A DNA stretch of 64,000 nucleotides from Sinotaia quadrata (taxonomy: Eukaryota > Mollusca > Gastropoda > Architaenioglossa > Viviparidae). Shown one piece after another: positions 47,050-57,770 of the stretch (positions within the stretch are counted from its first letter, which is position 1; each line of letters opens with the position of its first letter). The notes under the pieces were generated by a model. It saw only the letters and a program-made list of their open reading frames with translations, ran no database searches and had not been told where the DNA came from. The position numbers and the translations under genes are program-made. The stretch lies in contig CM054179.1 in the NCBI GenBank assembly GCA_028829895.1, positions 99,567,375 to 99,631,374 of the forward strand, read 5' to 3'.

Positions 47050-47215
47050 TGTTGTTGTTGTTACCTCTGCACATGAACAAACTAGTTGTATCATGACAAG
47101 GACCCTATGAAGTTGTTGAGAAATTCCAGTGGATGCAGTTTCCGACTTTAGATCGGATCAAAAACAAACACCGTTCATGCTAATCCGATAAACGCATGTA
47201 AAGAACACCCAGGTA
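47050..47215 (+). pseudogene. Integrase C-terminal segment
   Basis: GPYEVVE at 47100-47120 is the core of the conserved 'W.GP..V...' block near the end of Ty3/gypsy integrases. The codon two positions before that GPY is TGA, where the family has Trp. KTNTVHAN (47161-47184) lies in another frame and matches the 'K...HVN.LK' block that follows. It lies directly before the RT fragment; the catalytic DDE core was not found. Confidence 0.65.
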
Positions 47216-47217
47216 AC

Positions 47218-47745
47218 ATGCTTGCTTCTATTGTAATAGAGGATGATGTTACCTCTGTACCTGATGCTGAATCCTTACCACACCCCAGTTTGACAGATGC
47301 TAAAACTGTTGATGATGTAATTTTAAATCAAGAACTCTTAGATTCTGAATCAGAACAGTTGTGGGGCATGATAAAGGAAACACATGACGTTTTTACTGAT
47401 AAACCCAGAAAAAAACGGGTCTTTTGTGAATTTGCGTTCGCACTTCGGGATCATAATCCGGTCCGAAATTAAACCGTATGTTTTACCTTATGTTAAACGG
47501 GATGCTGTTAAGCAGAAAATTGACTCCATGTTAGCCTTAGGTATGAGTGAGATAGCTGTGTCACTGTATAGCTCTCCTATTGTACGAATTAGAAAGAAGA
47601 ATGGCATACACCGATTTTGTGTGGACTACAGAGCTGAACAAATTTATTGATTTTTCAGCTAAACTGATGCATGGACCAGAGCAATATTTTGCTCGGCTCA
47701 GTGGAGCACAAAATATTTTTCTAAATTAGATGTACTGTGGAAGTC
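47218..47745 (+). pseudogene. Reverse transcriptase fragment (N-terminal motifs only)
   Basis: First frame (47218-47472): acidic linker ending in THDVFTDKP, typical just before Ty3/gypsy RT. A frame change follows near 47465. Second frame: KPYVLPYVKRDAVKQKIDSM, then LYSSPIVRIRKKNGIHRFCV and DY (FCVDY at 47615-47629). A third-frame piece YFSKLD lies at 47714-47731. Similarity stops there; the catalytic YxDD box, connection and RNase H are absent. Three frame breaks in about 500 bp indicate an old inactive copy. Confidence 0.8.
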
Positions 47746-48450
47746 ATCAAAAGCACTGATAATGTTGGGGCCGAAAATTTGTCCAGAGCAGTAGAATTGG
47801 AAACGTAAGATTCCATTACATAAGTCTCTGTAATTGCTGTGAACATTTTCTGTAATATTTTGTGTCTTCTTTATGGTTGAGATTAAGGAATAGTCTCACC
47901 CTGAGTTCATATGCATGATGTTAATATTATTGTGTATTTGTAATTTCCTATCAGGAGGGAGAAAGGAATAATGAATTATTTTGCATTTGCTTTACGCTTG
48001 TATTCCTAAGTGTAGAGACATAACGGGTCTTGTCTTTAACTTATAACAAGGAAAATTATAATGATTTTCATGATAAATTGTTTTTATATCTCTTTAAGTG
48101 TAGAGACATAACGGGTCTTGTTCCAACTTATAATGAGAGAAAATAAATGAGGTTTGATATTTTAATGCCAATGATAAGTGAGACATGTAAAATTATCTTG
48201 TTGAAATAACTAAGTGTATGTCTTAAAACTGACATAGAATTTTATTTTGTCTCATTAATAAATATGCGTGTCTGAAAACCGACATGCATTTCTTTTGTCT
48301 TGTGAATTCTTCTGCATATGTATTAAAACTGACATAGACTTCTGGTCTTGTGAATTATTAATTTTTCGAGTTATGGTGATTGGTTCACCGGCAATATTGC
48401 AAATTTACTCCTAATAGAGTAATGTTAACAGAATGGTTAACATCTCAACA
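47746..48450 (+). other. 3' non-coding part of the retrotransposon
   Basis: A+T-rich. AGTGTAGAGACATAACGGGT occurs twice (about 48010 and 48099), and AAAACTGACATAGA words recur at 48230-48340. No coding sequence. Confidence 0.55.
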
Positions 48451-48461
48451 GGAAGGGGGTA
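48447..48461 (+). other. Polypurine tract next to the 3' LTR
   Basis: AACAGGAAGGGGGTA ends directly at the TGTGACA start of the LTR; purine tracts in this position prime plus-strand DNA synthesis in LTR retrotransposons. It fixes the orientation as plus strand. Confidence 0.8.
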
Positions 48462-50396
48462 TGTGACAAAGTAAATTTGCCCCTACCTATTTAAAATTGT
48501 TATTTAAGTTGCTAAATTGTCAGAGTAATCCAACCTTGGACACTCCTTATGGTGTTATTTTGAAAGTGTCTGAGTTTGAGTAAACAGCCTAAGGGAAGAA
48601 TATTCTAGATTTGCTGACCTAGTGGAAACAGTGAGCACTTTGTTTTATTATCCAATGTTTATGATTTATGAGAACGAGACTAGCCAATGGGCTGAGTTTA
48701 AGGAGTTTACTTACAGTAGAGAATTTTGCTGTCAATTCACTTTTGAATTTGAAGACAAAGAGAGAAGTCCGGCTCTGAAGGCAGTCGTTAGCCTGAGTGG
48801 TGAGTTTAAACTGACTGAGAGAGAGAGAGAGTGGATTTCGAAACATTTATATATTTTCTATTGATATGTTATACTTGTGTTATGTAAAGATGTACTATGT
48901 AAGTTGATTTATTTACTACAAATATTTGAACTAAGCTGTGCCCATGTGATGTATTGATACGTGACATTGTTTGATACATTGTATTGTATTATCCCCACGT
49001 GTGCATGGGGATAATAACTACTGTTAAAGGATTTGTAGAAAGGTTGAGAATGGCGTGTCAGATAGAATGGAGTTATATTGTAATGAATAAGAAACAGGCT
49101 TGCTCTTTGAGTGTATGTTGCAGTCATCAAGCAGCCTTCTTCTAATTTCTTCTTTTTGGTTGTGGTTGTGTCTCACTCTGTGAGTGTGAGTTCGACCCTG
49201 AGTTGCGAGTCTCAAGTGGGGCCTCAAGTTCAACTTTCAAGTACCTAGCTACCCTTCGTTTGTTCACCAGTCGTGACTTGAGTGACCGGGAAAGCGCGGG
49301 GAAACTTGCAGAGTGTGTAAGGGAGTATGCTACACCCCTACTTTTGATATACCAAAAGCAAGGATGCTAAGTACATCAGTCCAGTGAAGATAATCCAATC
49401 ATTGTGATTGTGTTCTGCTCGTGAAACTGATGGCAAGAGAGTGCCAGGTCGGTTGAGACAAACGATTCGTCAGTGTTTACTTGCGCATGAGGCGGGAACA
49501 TGCTGAGCGCAAATATTTTGACATTGTAATATTTTGACACTGTGACGTGATTGAAAATTCCAGTGAAAAGATTATGGAAGGAGTACTTAATCCATGTTAT
49601 GTGAAGTTTGTAATAACCTTTTCTAATAACTGCATTTTTTTCTCTGATAGGACTAACCTATTGTTGAACTATAATTAGCTGTAATTTTATTATTATTATA
49701 TCAATATATATATATGTAGAGAGAGAGACTGTAAACTGTAATTACCTGAACGCGGGACCCGTCCAGCGTCGTTGGGATGAAAAGGGCCGCGGCCAACAGG
49801 CAGACTTAGCTTTAGCATGTTTGACATTCTAATATTTACCAATCCATCTGAATTAAACATGTGTTCTTAAATTAATCAATATGTCTATAAAAAGTAGTAA
49901 TTTAAAAAATCCATTAATTAGTACAGTTGGTTTTAATTTTTTTAGCACAATGACCCATTCAATTAACTTTTAGCGGGACGCTGAACGGGTTAATGGAATG
50001 TTGATGTCAGCTTGTCTGCTTCATTGTAATTGTCATTTGTACAGTTGATTTTTCTTTTAATGAATTTATTATTAAATTTATTGACCTTACGCATGTTGAT
50101 ATTGATATTCGTGTGTTAGAAAAGAAAGTGGGTGGTTTGGGGCTCGCTAAGTATAGATTAAAGACGGATTTGTCTTCTCCTTAGTAAGACGTTTTCAACC
50201 TGCATAAAACCTTATGTGACTGTAAATGTTGTTTTATGTTGTAAAACTGTGAAAACGTTTACAACGTCAAAATATCCGCCAGGTGAGAGACGAGAGTTGT
50301 CTGTTGGAGGATCAATAATAAAATAAAATTAATATTCCCATCACTTGAGATAAAAATAATTATTATCTTCATTAACTAAGTGGGGCACGTGTCACA
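48462..50396 (+). mobile_element. 3' LTR, copy C (1,935 bp)
   Basis: Perfect terminal inverted 7-mers TGTGACA (48462-48468) and TGTCACA (50390-50396). Shared 5' part (AAAGTAAATTTGCCCC and on to about 48600) and shared 3' part (from AATTTATTGACCTTACGC near 50078) match copies A and B. The middle 1.4 kb is not shared at sight and may be expansion or a nested insertion. A poly(A)-like AATAAAATAAAATTA lies near 50319, ahead of the end. Confidence 0.85.
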
Positions 50397-50401
50397 CCTT
50401 G

Positions 50402-52649
50402 ACACAGGTATTCAAGCATGACGTAGACATGAGTTGACAAATGTGATAACGTAGATTATAGAGCAAATTTAAATTACTTTGCTTTGCAACTCTCCTAGCT
50501 ATGGTCAGAGGAAAAGGAGTCCAGTCTATCAAAGATTGTAAACTTCTGTGAGAATGTATGAGTCAAAAAGACTCTAAAAATAATAGAGCACGTGATTTTT
50601 GTAATAGAATTAAAAAAATGTCGATGCAGTGTTTCTTTTACCCTTTGTTTCAGAAGAAACTAAAGATATGATAATTGCTCTAATATTTTGTTTGAGAGAA
50701 TATAATTTTAAAAAAAAGTGTCTGATATGACTGTTTGTAAACTGTAATAATGTTAGATAAAATATTATGTACATTTTAATCTAACTTTCTTTTCAGATTA
50801 GTGGACTTTTTTCCAAAAAGATTTGCTTCTGATACAGGTTCACTGCCAATTAATAGTGGCAAAATATTTATTACCTCATTGTTAATTGCAGCTATGTTCT
50901 TCTTTTGCATTATATATTTTTTTCTCCATTCTTCCTACTTAGGTGTGTTGTGTTTTTCATCCCACTTCACTCGATATGTGGTCGGGACACTAAGTGCCTT
51001 GCTGGAGACAAGCAAGAACAAAATAATGAATGACACCAACCGCTCACCGTGTGTAAAACGAAAGGACGTTGACAGGTGGTGTAACAAGTTACTTGTACCC
51101 CATGAGTTTTAAAGTCACTGAGTGTTTATTCTATTTTTAATTAACTATTTGAAGAGGCTGCTGCATTTAGTGACTAAAAGGAAAACTGTAGATGAGTCAT
51201 GAACGTTCTTTGGGGGAAAACTAGAATATATGAAACAAATTTTTTAAGGCATGCTAGATCTCTCCGAGGTAGCCTGATGAGTGATTTATAATGGTAATTG
51301 ATGCGAATTTTGATCTGACGTTTATCTATTTTCTTTTTATAAATTCTTTATTAATTTTATCTACTCATTTTCATGTCATTCCTTGTCATCTTCATTTTGT
51401 GTAAAATTCATCTTGTAATGTGTATATTGTCTCTGTTTTGTTCCACATTTTGTGAGGAATACTCGCTGGGGTTTGTCAAGCAGCATGGAGGTACGTACAT
51501 CGAATATTGTGTTGTCCTAAATGCTTAAGTAGTTTATGGGTGACCAACATTCTGGCACCAAGTGGAAAAGAACGTACGAAGTACCACATTCATGCTAGTG
51601 GTTTGTCCTCTCCCCAGGGCCTGGCACAATCTGCATTCAAATGAATTGTGTTTATTTTTTTTAATTACAAAAATTTACCACCATCCAATCTTTTGGTCAT
51701 CATTGATTACTTTGAAAGAGCAGGCCACTCTGACTGAAATTTTTCCACAAGTGAGCTAGATCTAAGTTTTAAATTAGACACAGTCTACACAAAATAATTA
51801 ACTTTCCAGTCATAAGAAACTGATGTCATTTGAAATCGTACATATAATGCCATCAATGTGTCAGCGTCCAAAGGATTGGATAATGTGTTTGTTAGTCAAA
51901 GAAGTAGGACTAAGAGCATTCAAGCTTGTTTAATCCCCCCCTCGTTTAGCCGGTCAGAAATCTCAGTGGAATAAAAGGTGATTCCTTATCTCTTGTTATA
52001 GTTACAGTAAATTTCAGCCATTATTCCTCAGTTGAAACTCTTCTGTAAAATCCGCCATGTGCCATCAGCTACACTGGTAGACCTTACACCAGACCAGGTC
52101 AGATTTTGACCTTACAGGTGTCAGCCATGAACTCTCCAGCAGGTAACAACAGTACGATGATGTTTGCTTGTTATTACGTCCAAGAAAATTCCTTCAGAAA
52201 ATTAGGACAGCCGAGGTTAGCAGCAAGCCAATTTTATTGAACCCCCAGCGTGCCGCGACAAATTGACCAAACGAAATGATTACTCGGTTAGCTGCATCCA
52301 GGACAGAATTGCATTTTGGGTATTCTTTTTCACAGCGAAGCATCCCCCGTCTCAAGTGTCCCTAATCATGACTAGTGTGAGAGAAATCAAGAAAAAGAAA
52401 GACAAAAAACAGTGGGTGGTTGGGGGTGGTGGTGTAAAATAATGAGGAACATCAGACTGAGGTCACTGCTAGGGACGTCACCAGGCAGATAAATGCCCCT
52501 GACGATAATAGCCTGGAGGGGTGGGGAAAAAAACAGAATATGTTTAAAGAAGGGAATGTTCCTTTTTGCTTCTTCTTTTGAGGTTTGCTCAGTCATTTAC
52601 TCAGTCTTCCGACCTCCACCACCCCAACTCTTCCATCTTAAAAGTTGCG
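50402..52649. other. Unique A+T-rich DNA with an unrecognised frame
   Basis: A 103-codon plus-strand frame at 50801-51112 follows CTTTCTTTTCAG (a good acceptor-like string) and contains one hydrophobic segment (IFITSLLIAAMFFFCIIYFF). I recognise no family and rate it as probably fortuitous. Nothing else is named. Confidence 0.4.
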
Positions 52650-53180
52650 TTAGGGTTTTGTCACGGACAGTACTAGTACTGTCTCCAGTGGTATTCCAGC
52701 AGAAGAGTTTTATTCGGAAAACTTTGGCAAAGGCTAAAAGCAGAGAAAGTATTTCGGTATGTAACATGAAACCCTTTATGTAACTGTAGGTATGCAAAAC
52801 AAACACAGAACATATTGGTTAAAAGAAGGCAAAGTAATCATTATTTTATTTTGTTTTGTTTTAGTGGTTGAGTTGATTCGTTAATTATAGTGAATCACTC
52901 TCTCTCTATCACCCCACCTCTCCCCCTTCCTCTTCTATAGTGAAACGTTTTCTAGGTCAGTGTCGATGATTGGTGTATAAGATGATGTCACCACAAACCG
53001 AGTTACGGTTTTGTCCTAGACAGGTGTAGCAGAGATTCCAATGTTATTGCACATCGGTAGGAGAGTTTTGTTCAGACATCTTTAGCGAGGGTTAAAAAAC
53101 AGAAAAAAAGTATTTACATTATGTAACGCAAAATCTTCTGTATAAACTGTCAGTATATGAAGCAAATACATGCATAGCAA
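52650..53180. repeat. Diverged tandem segmental duplication, period about 340 bp
   Basis: 52655-52815 and 52995-53180 share in order a TTTTGTC start, a GGAGAGTTTTGTTC / AGAAGAGTTTTATTC block, AAAGTATTTACATTATGTAAC-like words, then CTGTATAAACTGTCAGTATATG / ATGTAACTGTAGGTATGC. Similarity is moderate, so the duplication is old. Confidence 0.6.
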
Positions 53181-53243
53181 GACGTCGATAAAATCAGAAC
53201 AAAAGGAAAACCATATCTACCTACTCAGGCAGACGAAAGAAAT

Positions 53244-53317
53244 GTCTGTTCACCCAGGACAGGTGAAAGACTTGTCTGTCCACTCAGGACAGATGAAAGA
53301 AATGTCTGTCCACCCAC
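53244..53317. repeat. 30-bp tandem repeat, 2.5 copies
   Basis: GAAATGTCTGTTCACCCAGG recurs every 30 bp; 10 codons per unit keep a frame open. Confidence 0.92.
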
Positions 53318-53785
53318 TGTTGGGGATTGTGACATCAACCTTAACTGTTGTTCATTAGTAATTAAACTAACGGCAAAGTGTAAAACTTTTGACTCCTCTG
53401 TAGAGGTGGATCGACAAGTATTATTATGTCACCCCAAAATTTAATTCAATTATTAATTGTAAAAATAAATATCCCTCAGTTTGACATGCAAGTTTTGATA
53501 AACATACGCTTCGTGGACTTTGAATGAAAACGCCGTCACAGTGAGTTTATATATAAACCTCTGTGAGTTTTCTTTTAAAGGTTCTGCCATTAGCAATTAC
53601 ATGCAACATAAGAAATCACAAAAACTCTACTTCGAGAAATTGTCTTTCCGTCGCTAAAGCGTTTTTTTCTTTTGTTAAAATGACCAGCTCCGGGTCAAAT
53701 CTTCTCATGTATTAATAATACAATCGCAAAGGGAAAATGTTTTGCTGTTCAGCAAGAAAAGTCGAATATGAAATCAGGAAGATAT
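53318..53785. other. Unique A+T-rich DNA
   Basis: Nothing recognised. Confidence 0.6.
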
Positions 53786-53787
53786 AA

Positions 53788-55122
53788 AATGAGAGAGAGA
53801 GAGAGAGAAAAGTCAAAAACAGATAAAATGAGAGAGAGAAAAGTCAAAAACAGATAAAATGAGAGAGAGAAAAGTCAAAAACAGATAAAATGAGAGAGAG
53901 AAAAGTCAAAAACAGATAAAATGAGAGAGAGAAAAGTCAAAAACAGATAAAATGAGAGAGAGAGAGAAAAGTCAAAAACAGATAAAATGAGAGAGAGAGA
54001 GAGAGAAGTCAAAAACAGATAAAATGAGAGAGAGAGAGAAAAGTCAAAAACAGATAAAATGAGAGAGAGAGAGAAAAGTCAAAAACAGATAAAATGAGAG
54101 AGAGAGAGAAAAGTCAAAAACAGATAAAATGAGAGAGAGAGAGAAAAGTCAAAAACAGATAAAATGAGAGAGAGAGAGAAAAGTCAAAAACAGATAAAAT
54201 GAGAGAGAGAAAAGTCAAAAACAGATAAAATGAGAGAGAGAGAGAGAAAAGTCAAAAACAGATAAAATGAGAGAGAGAGAGAAAAGTCAAAAACAGATAA
54301 AATGAGAGAGAGAGAGAGAAAAGTCAAAAACAGATAAAATGAGAGAGAGAGAGAAAAGTCAAAAACAGATAAAATGAGAGAGAGAAAAGTCAAAAACAGA
54401 TAAAATGAGAGAGAGAGAGAAAAGTCAAAAACAGATAAAATGAGAGAGAGAGAGAAAAGTCAAAAACAGATAAAATGAGAGAGAGAGAGAAAAGTCAAAA
54501 ACAGATAAAATGAGAGAGAGAAAAGTCAAAAACAGATAAAATGAGAGAGAGAAAAGTCAAAAACAGATAAAATGAGAGAGAGAAAAGTCAAAAACAGATA
54601 AAATGAGAGAGAGAAAAGTCAAAAACAGATAAAATGAGAGAGAGAAAAGTCAAAAACAGATAAAATGAGAGAGAGAAAAGTCAAAAACAGATAAAATGAG
54701 AGAGAGAAAAGTCAAAAACAGATAAAATGAGAGAGAGAAAAGTCAAAAACAGATAAAATGAGAGAGAGAAAAGTCAAAAACAGATAAAATGAGAGAGAGA
54801 AAAGTCAAAAACAGATAAAATGAGAGAGAGAGAGAAAAGTCAAAAACAGATAAAATGAGAGAGAGAAAAGTCAAAAACAGATAAAATGAGAGAGAGAAAA
54901 GTCAAAAACAGATAAAATGAGAGAGAGAGAGAAAAGTCAAAAACAGATAAAATGAGAGAGAGAAAAGTCAAAAACAGATAAAATGAGAGAGAGAGAGAAA
55001 AGTCAAAAACAGATAAAATGAGAGAGAGAAAAGTCAAAAACAGATAAAATGAGAGAGAGAGAGAGAAAAGTCAAAAACAGATAAAATGAGAGAGAGAGAG
55101 AAAAGTCAAAAACAGATAAAAT
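53788..55122. repeat. 40-copy minisatellite with nested (GA)n, 31/35/37-bp units
   Basis: GTCAAAAACAGATAAAATGA is invariant across 40 copies starting at 53812; the last starts at 55105. Intervals are 31 bp (20 times), 35 bp (15 times) or 37 bp (4 times), the difference lying only in the GA run. A 33-bp interval never occurs. A block of ten consecutive 31-bp intervals lies at 54494-54804. Ser-, Leu- and Phe-rich minus-strand frames are repeat artefacts. Confidence 0.98.
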
Positions 55123-55357
55123 CGAAATATGCACGAACGATGCCGGCTGTACGGTTTGATAATTCGATTTCGAGAGAAGCATAAAATATATTTCACCCGC
55201 CATCTAAAAGAAGAATAGAAAGAGGGAATAAATATATTGGTAATGGCGCATGCCATCAAGTGGCCTGACCTACAGGATTTGTAGGTAATCTCCCGGTTTT
55301 CTAAATCGGATTGGACAGCATGAGTACTACGAAGTTCTTTTCATTTCTTTGTAAATG
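55123..55357. other. Unique DNA
   Basis: Nothing recognised. Confidence 0.6.
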
Positions 55358-55471
55358 GCAGTCAGAGATCAGCCATTTACTTATCATTTAACTTATCATG
55401 GGTGATCTTTGAGCAGTCAGAGATCGGTCATTTACTTATCATTTAACTTATCATGGATGATCTTTGAGCAC
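55358..55471. repeat. 56-bp tandem duplication
   Basis: GTCAGAGATC starts at 55360 and 55416, followed each time by CATTTACTTATCATTTAACT. Confidence 0.95.
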
Positions 55472-55519
55472 TAGCATAAAGTTTGCCTAATGTAGCTAGA
55501 ATCATGTGGGAACGGTCAA

Positions 55520-55735
55520 ATATGTGTGCGAGCGCTTGTGTGTTGGGCGTGTGTGTGTGTGTGTTGGGCCTGTGTTTGTGTGTGCGTGTGTGTGTATTGG
55601 GCGTGTGTATGTGAATGAGCTTGTACGTGTGTGTGTGAATGTTCATGTGCATGCGCTTGTGTATGTATTGGGCCTGTGTTTGTGTGCATGTGTGATGGGC
55701 GTGTGTAGGTGAATGAGCTTGTGTGTGTGTGTTTG
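55520..55735. repeat. GT-rich repeat with GTTGGGCGTG/TTGGGCCTG units
   Basis: GT runs separated by TTGGGC and GTGAATGAGCTTGT words that recur at irregular spacing. Confidence 0.85.
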
Positions 55736-57569
55736 TGAATTGGGAGAGTACGTATTTGTGACTATGATGGCATTTTCACTGGCTACACTTCATGTCGTCT
55801 GCACGAGCTTTGTGTTGTTGTTGATACAAAAAGTGGGAGATCCAGTCTCCAACACACCCTCTCCCTAGCTTCGGATTTTTGAACTGTGCGTTAGATTTGA
55901 AGTGTTAATAAAAACCACCACGACCAAGACCCCGTCGATCATGACGACCACCTCCCCCACTATTTTAAAAAATTACAATAATAATATGTATTATTACTAA
56001 CGAACGTAATTTGGTTCTCAAGTTCGATATTTGTAGAAACAACATCCCTTGTGAAGCCTAATGCCAAGAGAGGCTAGAAGGAACCATTAACAAAAGAACA
56101 GCACAAAGACAGAAACAAAAGTAATTGAATAATGATCATTTTCTTATTGGGATGTGGGGAGAGAAAGAGACTGATAAAAAGAAAATGAGAGCGAGGGAGA
56201 AAATAAAAGAGGACAAAAAAGAAAGAAAGAGAGAATACAAAAATAGAGGAAGAAAGAAAGAAAGAGAGTTTTTAATGGTCGGAGCAATAAATAGCGGCGC
56301 GTAATATTATGCCATTTTCTTATTGCAGTCCCTCTAAACTTCGACCTGCATCAATGAAAAGATCCTTTGGTCTTATCTCCCTTTACGACCTTATCCCCCT
56401 TTTCCTCTTGTATTCATGGAATCCGTCGCTCTTACGGCTGCAGAATCTTTTGCCGTATCGAAGACTCTCAATGTACCGTCTACGATAACCACTCATGACC
56501 CTTCCAGTTCTAAAGACATATCGTGTATCTCAGCCTCTGCACAAGAAACAGATCTTGACACTTAGCGTATCCTTTATCGTGCAATGGGGCTACGTTCGAG
56601 TGAGATCTCAGAAAACATAATTATTCACGTCTTTGTAACATATGACGCATGGGTAGTGGAATGGAGTTGCTTAGAGACTAATACTAGCGCAGAGAGAGAG
56701 AAGAGAGTCGAGAAAGGAGCGAAGAAGAGAGAAAAGAGGAGAGAGAAGAAAGATAATAGAGAGAGAAGAGAGTCGAGAAAGGAGCGAAGAGAGAAAAAAG
56801 GGGAGAGAAGAGGAAAGAGAGAAAAAGTGAGAGAAGCGAGAGAAAGAGAGATGGGTAGGTAGATGGATAGGTATGCAGACGAAGACACAGACTGACAGAA
56901 TGATAGATTCATGGATGGATAGAGCGATAGATACTTGGATGAATAGAAAGATAAGCAGGTAGAACTTGGATACAAATGTGTAAATATGTGTTTGTGTGCG
57001 TGCGTGCATGGTATGTACCATTATGCGGGATTTAATGAAGACAGAGCAGTATATATCATCATCATTATAAGTTAAGACAGCCATTATAAGCGCTTTAAAA
57101 ACTTTTCTCCTTTCCTCTCTGTCAATAGAATCGTTTATTGATTGCCTAAAACCCCAACATTATTGTCATCCGGAGTTTCTATTTAATCTCTTTGAAAAAA
57201 ATTGTTGAAGAAAATAAACCATTGTGCAGTATTTTCTACAAAATTCGATTATTCCTTTTAGGGTTTTAAAAATAACACAATCGAAGTGCCGCACGAATTG
57301 TATACGCTATCTCAGTTTTCGTTTCGCTTTAAAATAGGGCATCAACACATACTCCCACCCACACACCAGTCCGGCACTTATCCGCTTCTACAACAGTCAT
57401 TTCCCGTCAGACGCGAGAAATGTAAACCGACAGACCGTGCCAAAAAAAAAGTTACCATTATCGGTTCCCTACGCAGACTTCTTTTGGTTTGTGCAAATAC
57501 ATATTAAAAGAAAAGAATATTTCTATTGCTGTAGCAGGCATTATCGTTATTGACGTTTGATGCTTAAGA
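55736..57569. other. A+T-rich DNA with two GA-rich tracts
   Basis: Purine-rich tracts at about 56155-56275 and 56690-56865. In the second, AGTCGAGAAAGGAGCGAAGA occurs at 56706 and again at 56771. GATAGA-like words follow at 56870-56960. No gene is recognised. Confidence 0.55.
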
Positions 57570-57770
57570 TTGATTAAAAATAATAATAAAGGGGGAAATG
57601 GCATGCTTGTGTTAAGGTTGGTTGATTAATAATAATAATAAAGGAGAAAATGGCATGCTTGTGTTAAGGATGATTGATTAAAAATAATAATAAAGGGGAA
57701 AATGGCATGCTTGTGTTAAGGTTGGTTGATTAAAAATAATAATAAAGGGGGAAAAATGGTATGCTTGTGC
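57570..57770. repeat. About 54-bp tandem repeat, 4 copies
   Basis: AATAATAATAAAGGGG followed by AAATGGCATGCTTGTGTTAA recurs four times with small length changes in the A and G runs. Confidence 0.93.

Larger units (their letters stand above)
45722..50396 (+). mobile_element. Decayed Ty3/gypsy LTR retrotransposon, Gmr1-like gene order
   Basis: It starts TGTGGCAAAGTAAATTTGCC and ends CACGTGTCACA, the same ends as solo LTRs A and B. Flanking 5-mers are GCTTG (45717-45721) and CCTTG (50397-50401), a target-site duplication with one change. Order inside: 5' LTR stub, charged gag-like region, degenerate middle, integrase C-terminal segment (about 47050-47215), reverse transcriptase N-terminal half (about 47450-47745), non-coding 3' region, polypurine tract, long 3' LTR. 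Frameshifts, stops and large deletions (most of gag, protease, integrase core, rest of RT, RNase H) make it inactive. Integrase before RT is the order described for Gmr1-like Ty3/gypsy elements. Confidence 0.8.

Noticed and set aside
50801..51112. 103-residue frame with one hydrophobic segment
   Set aside because: An acceptor-like string precedes it, but no family match, donor or partner exon is visible. Kept only as a note.
53788..55122. CRISPR-like direct repeat array
   Set aside because: There are no unique spacers: the variable part is only a GA run, and the setting is an animal genome.
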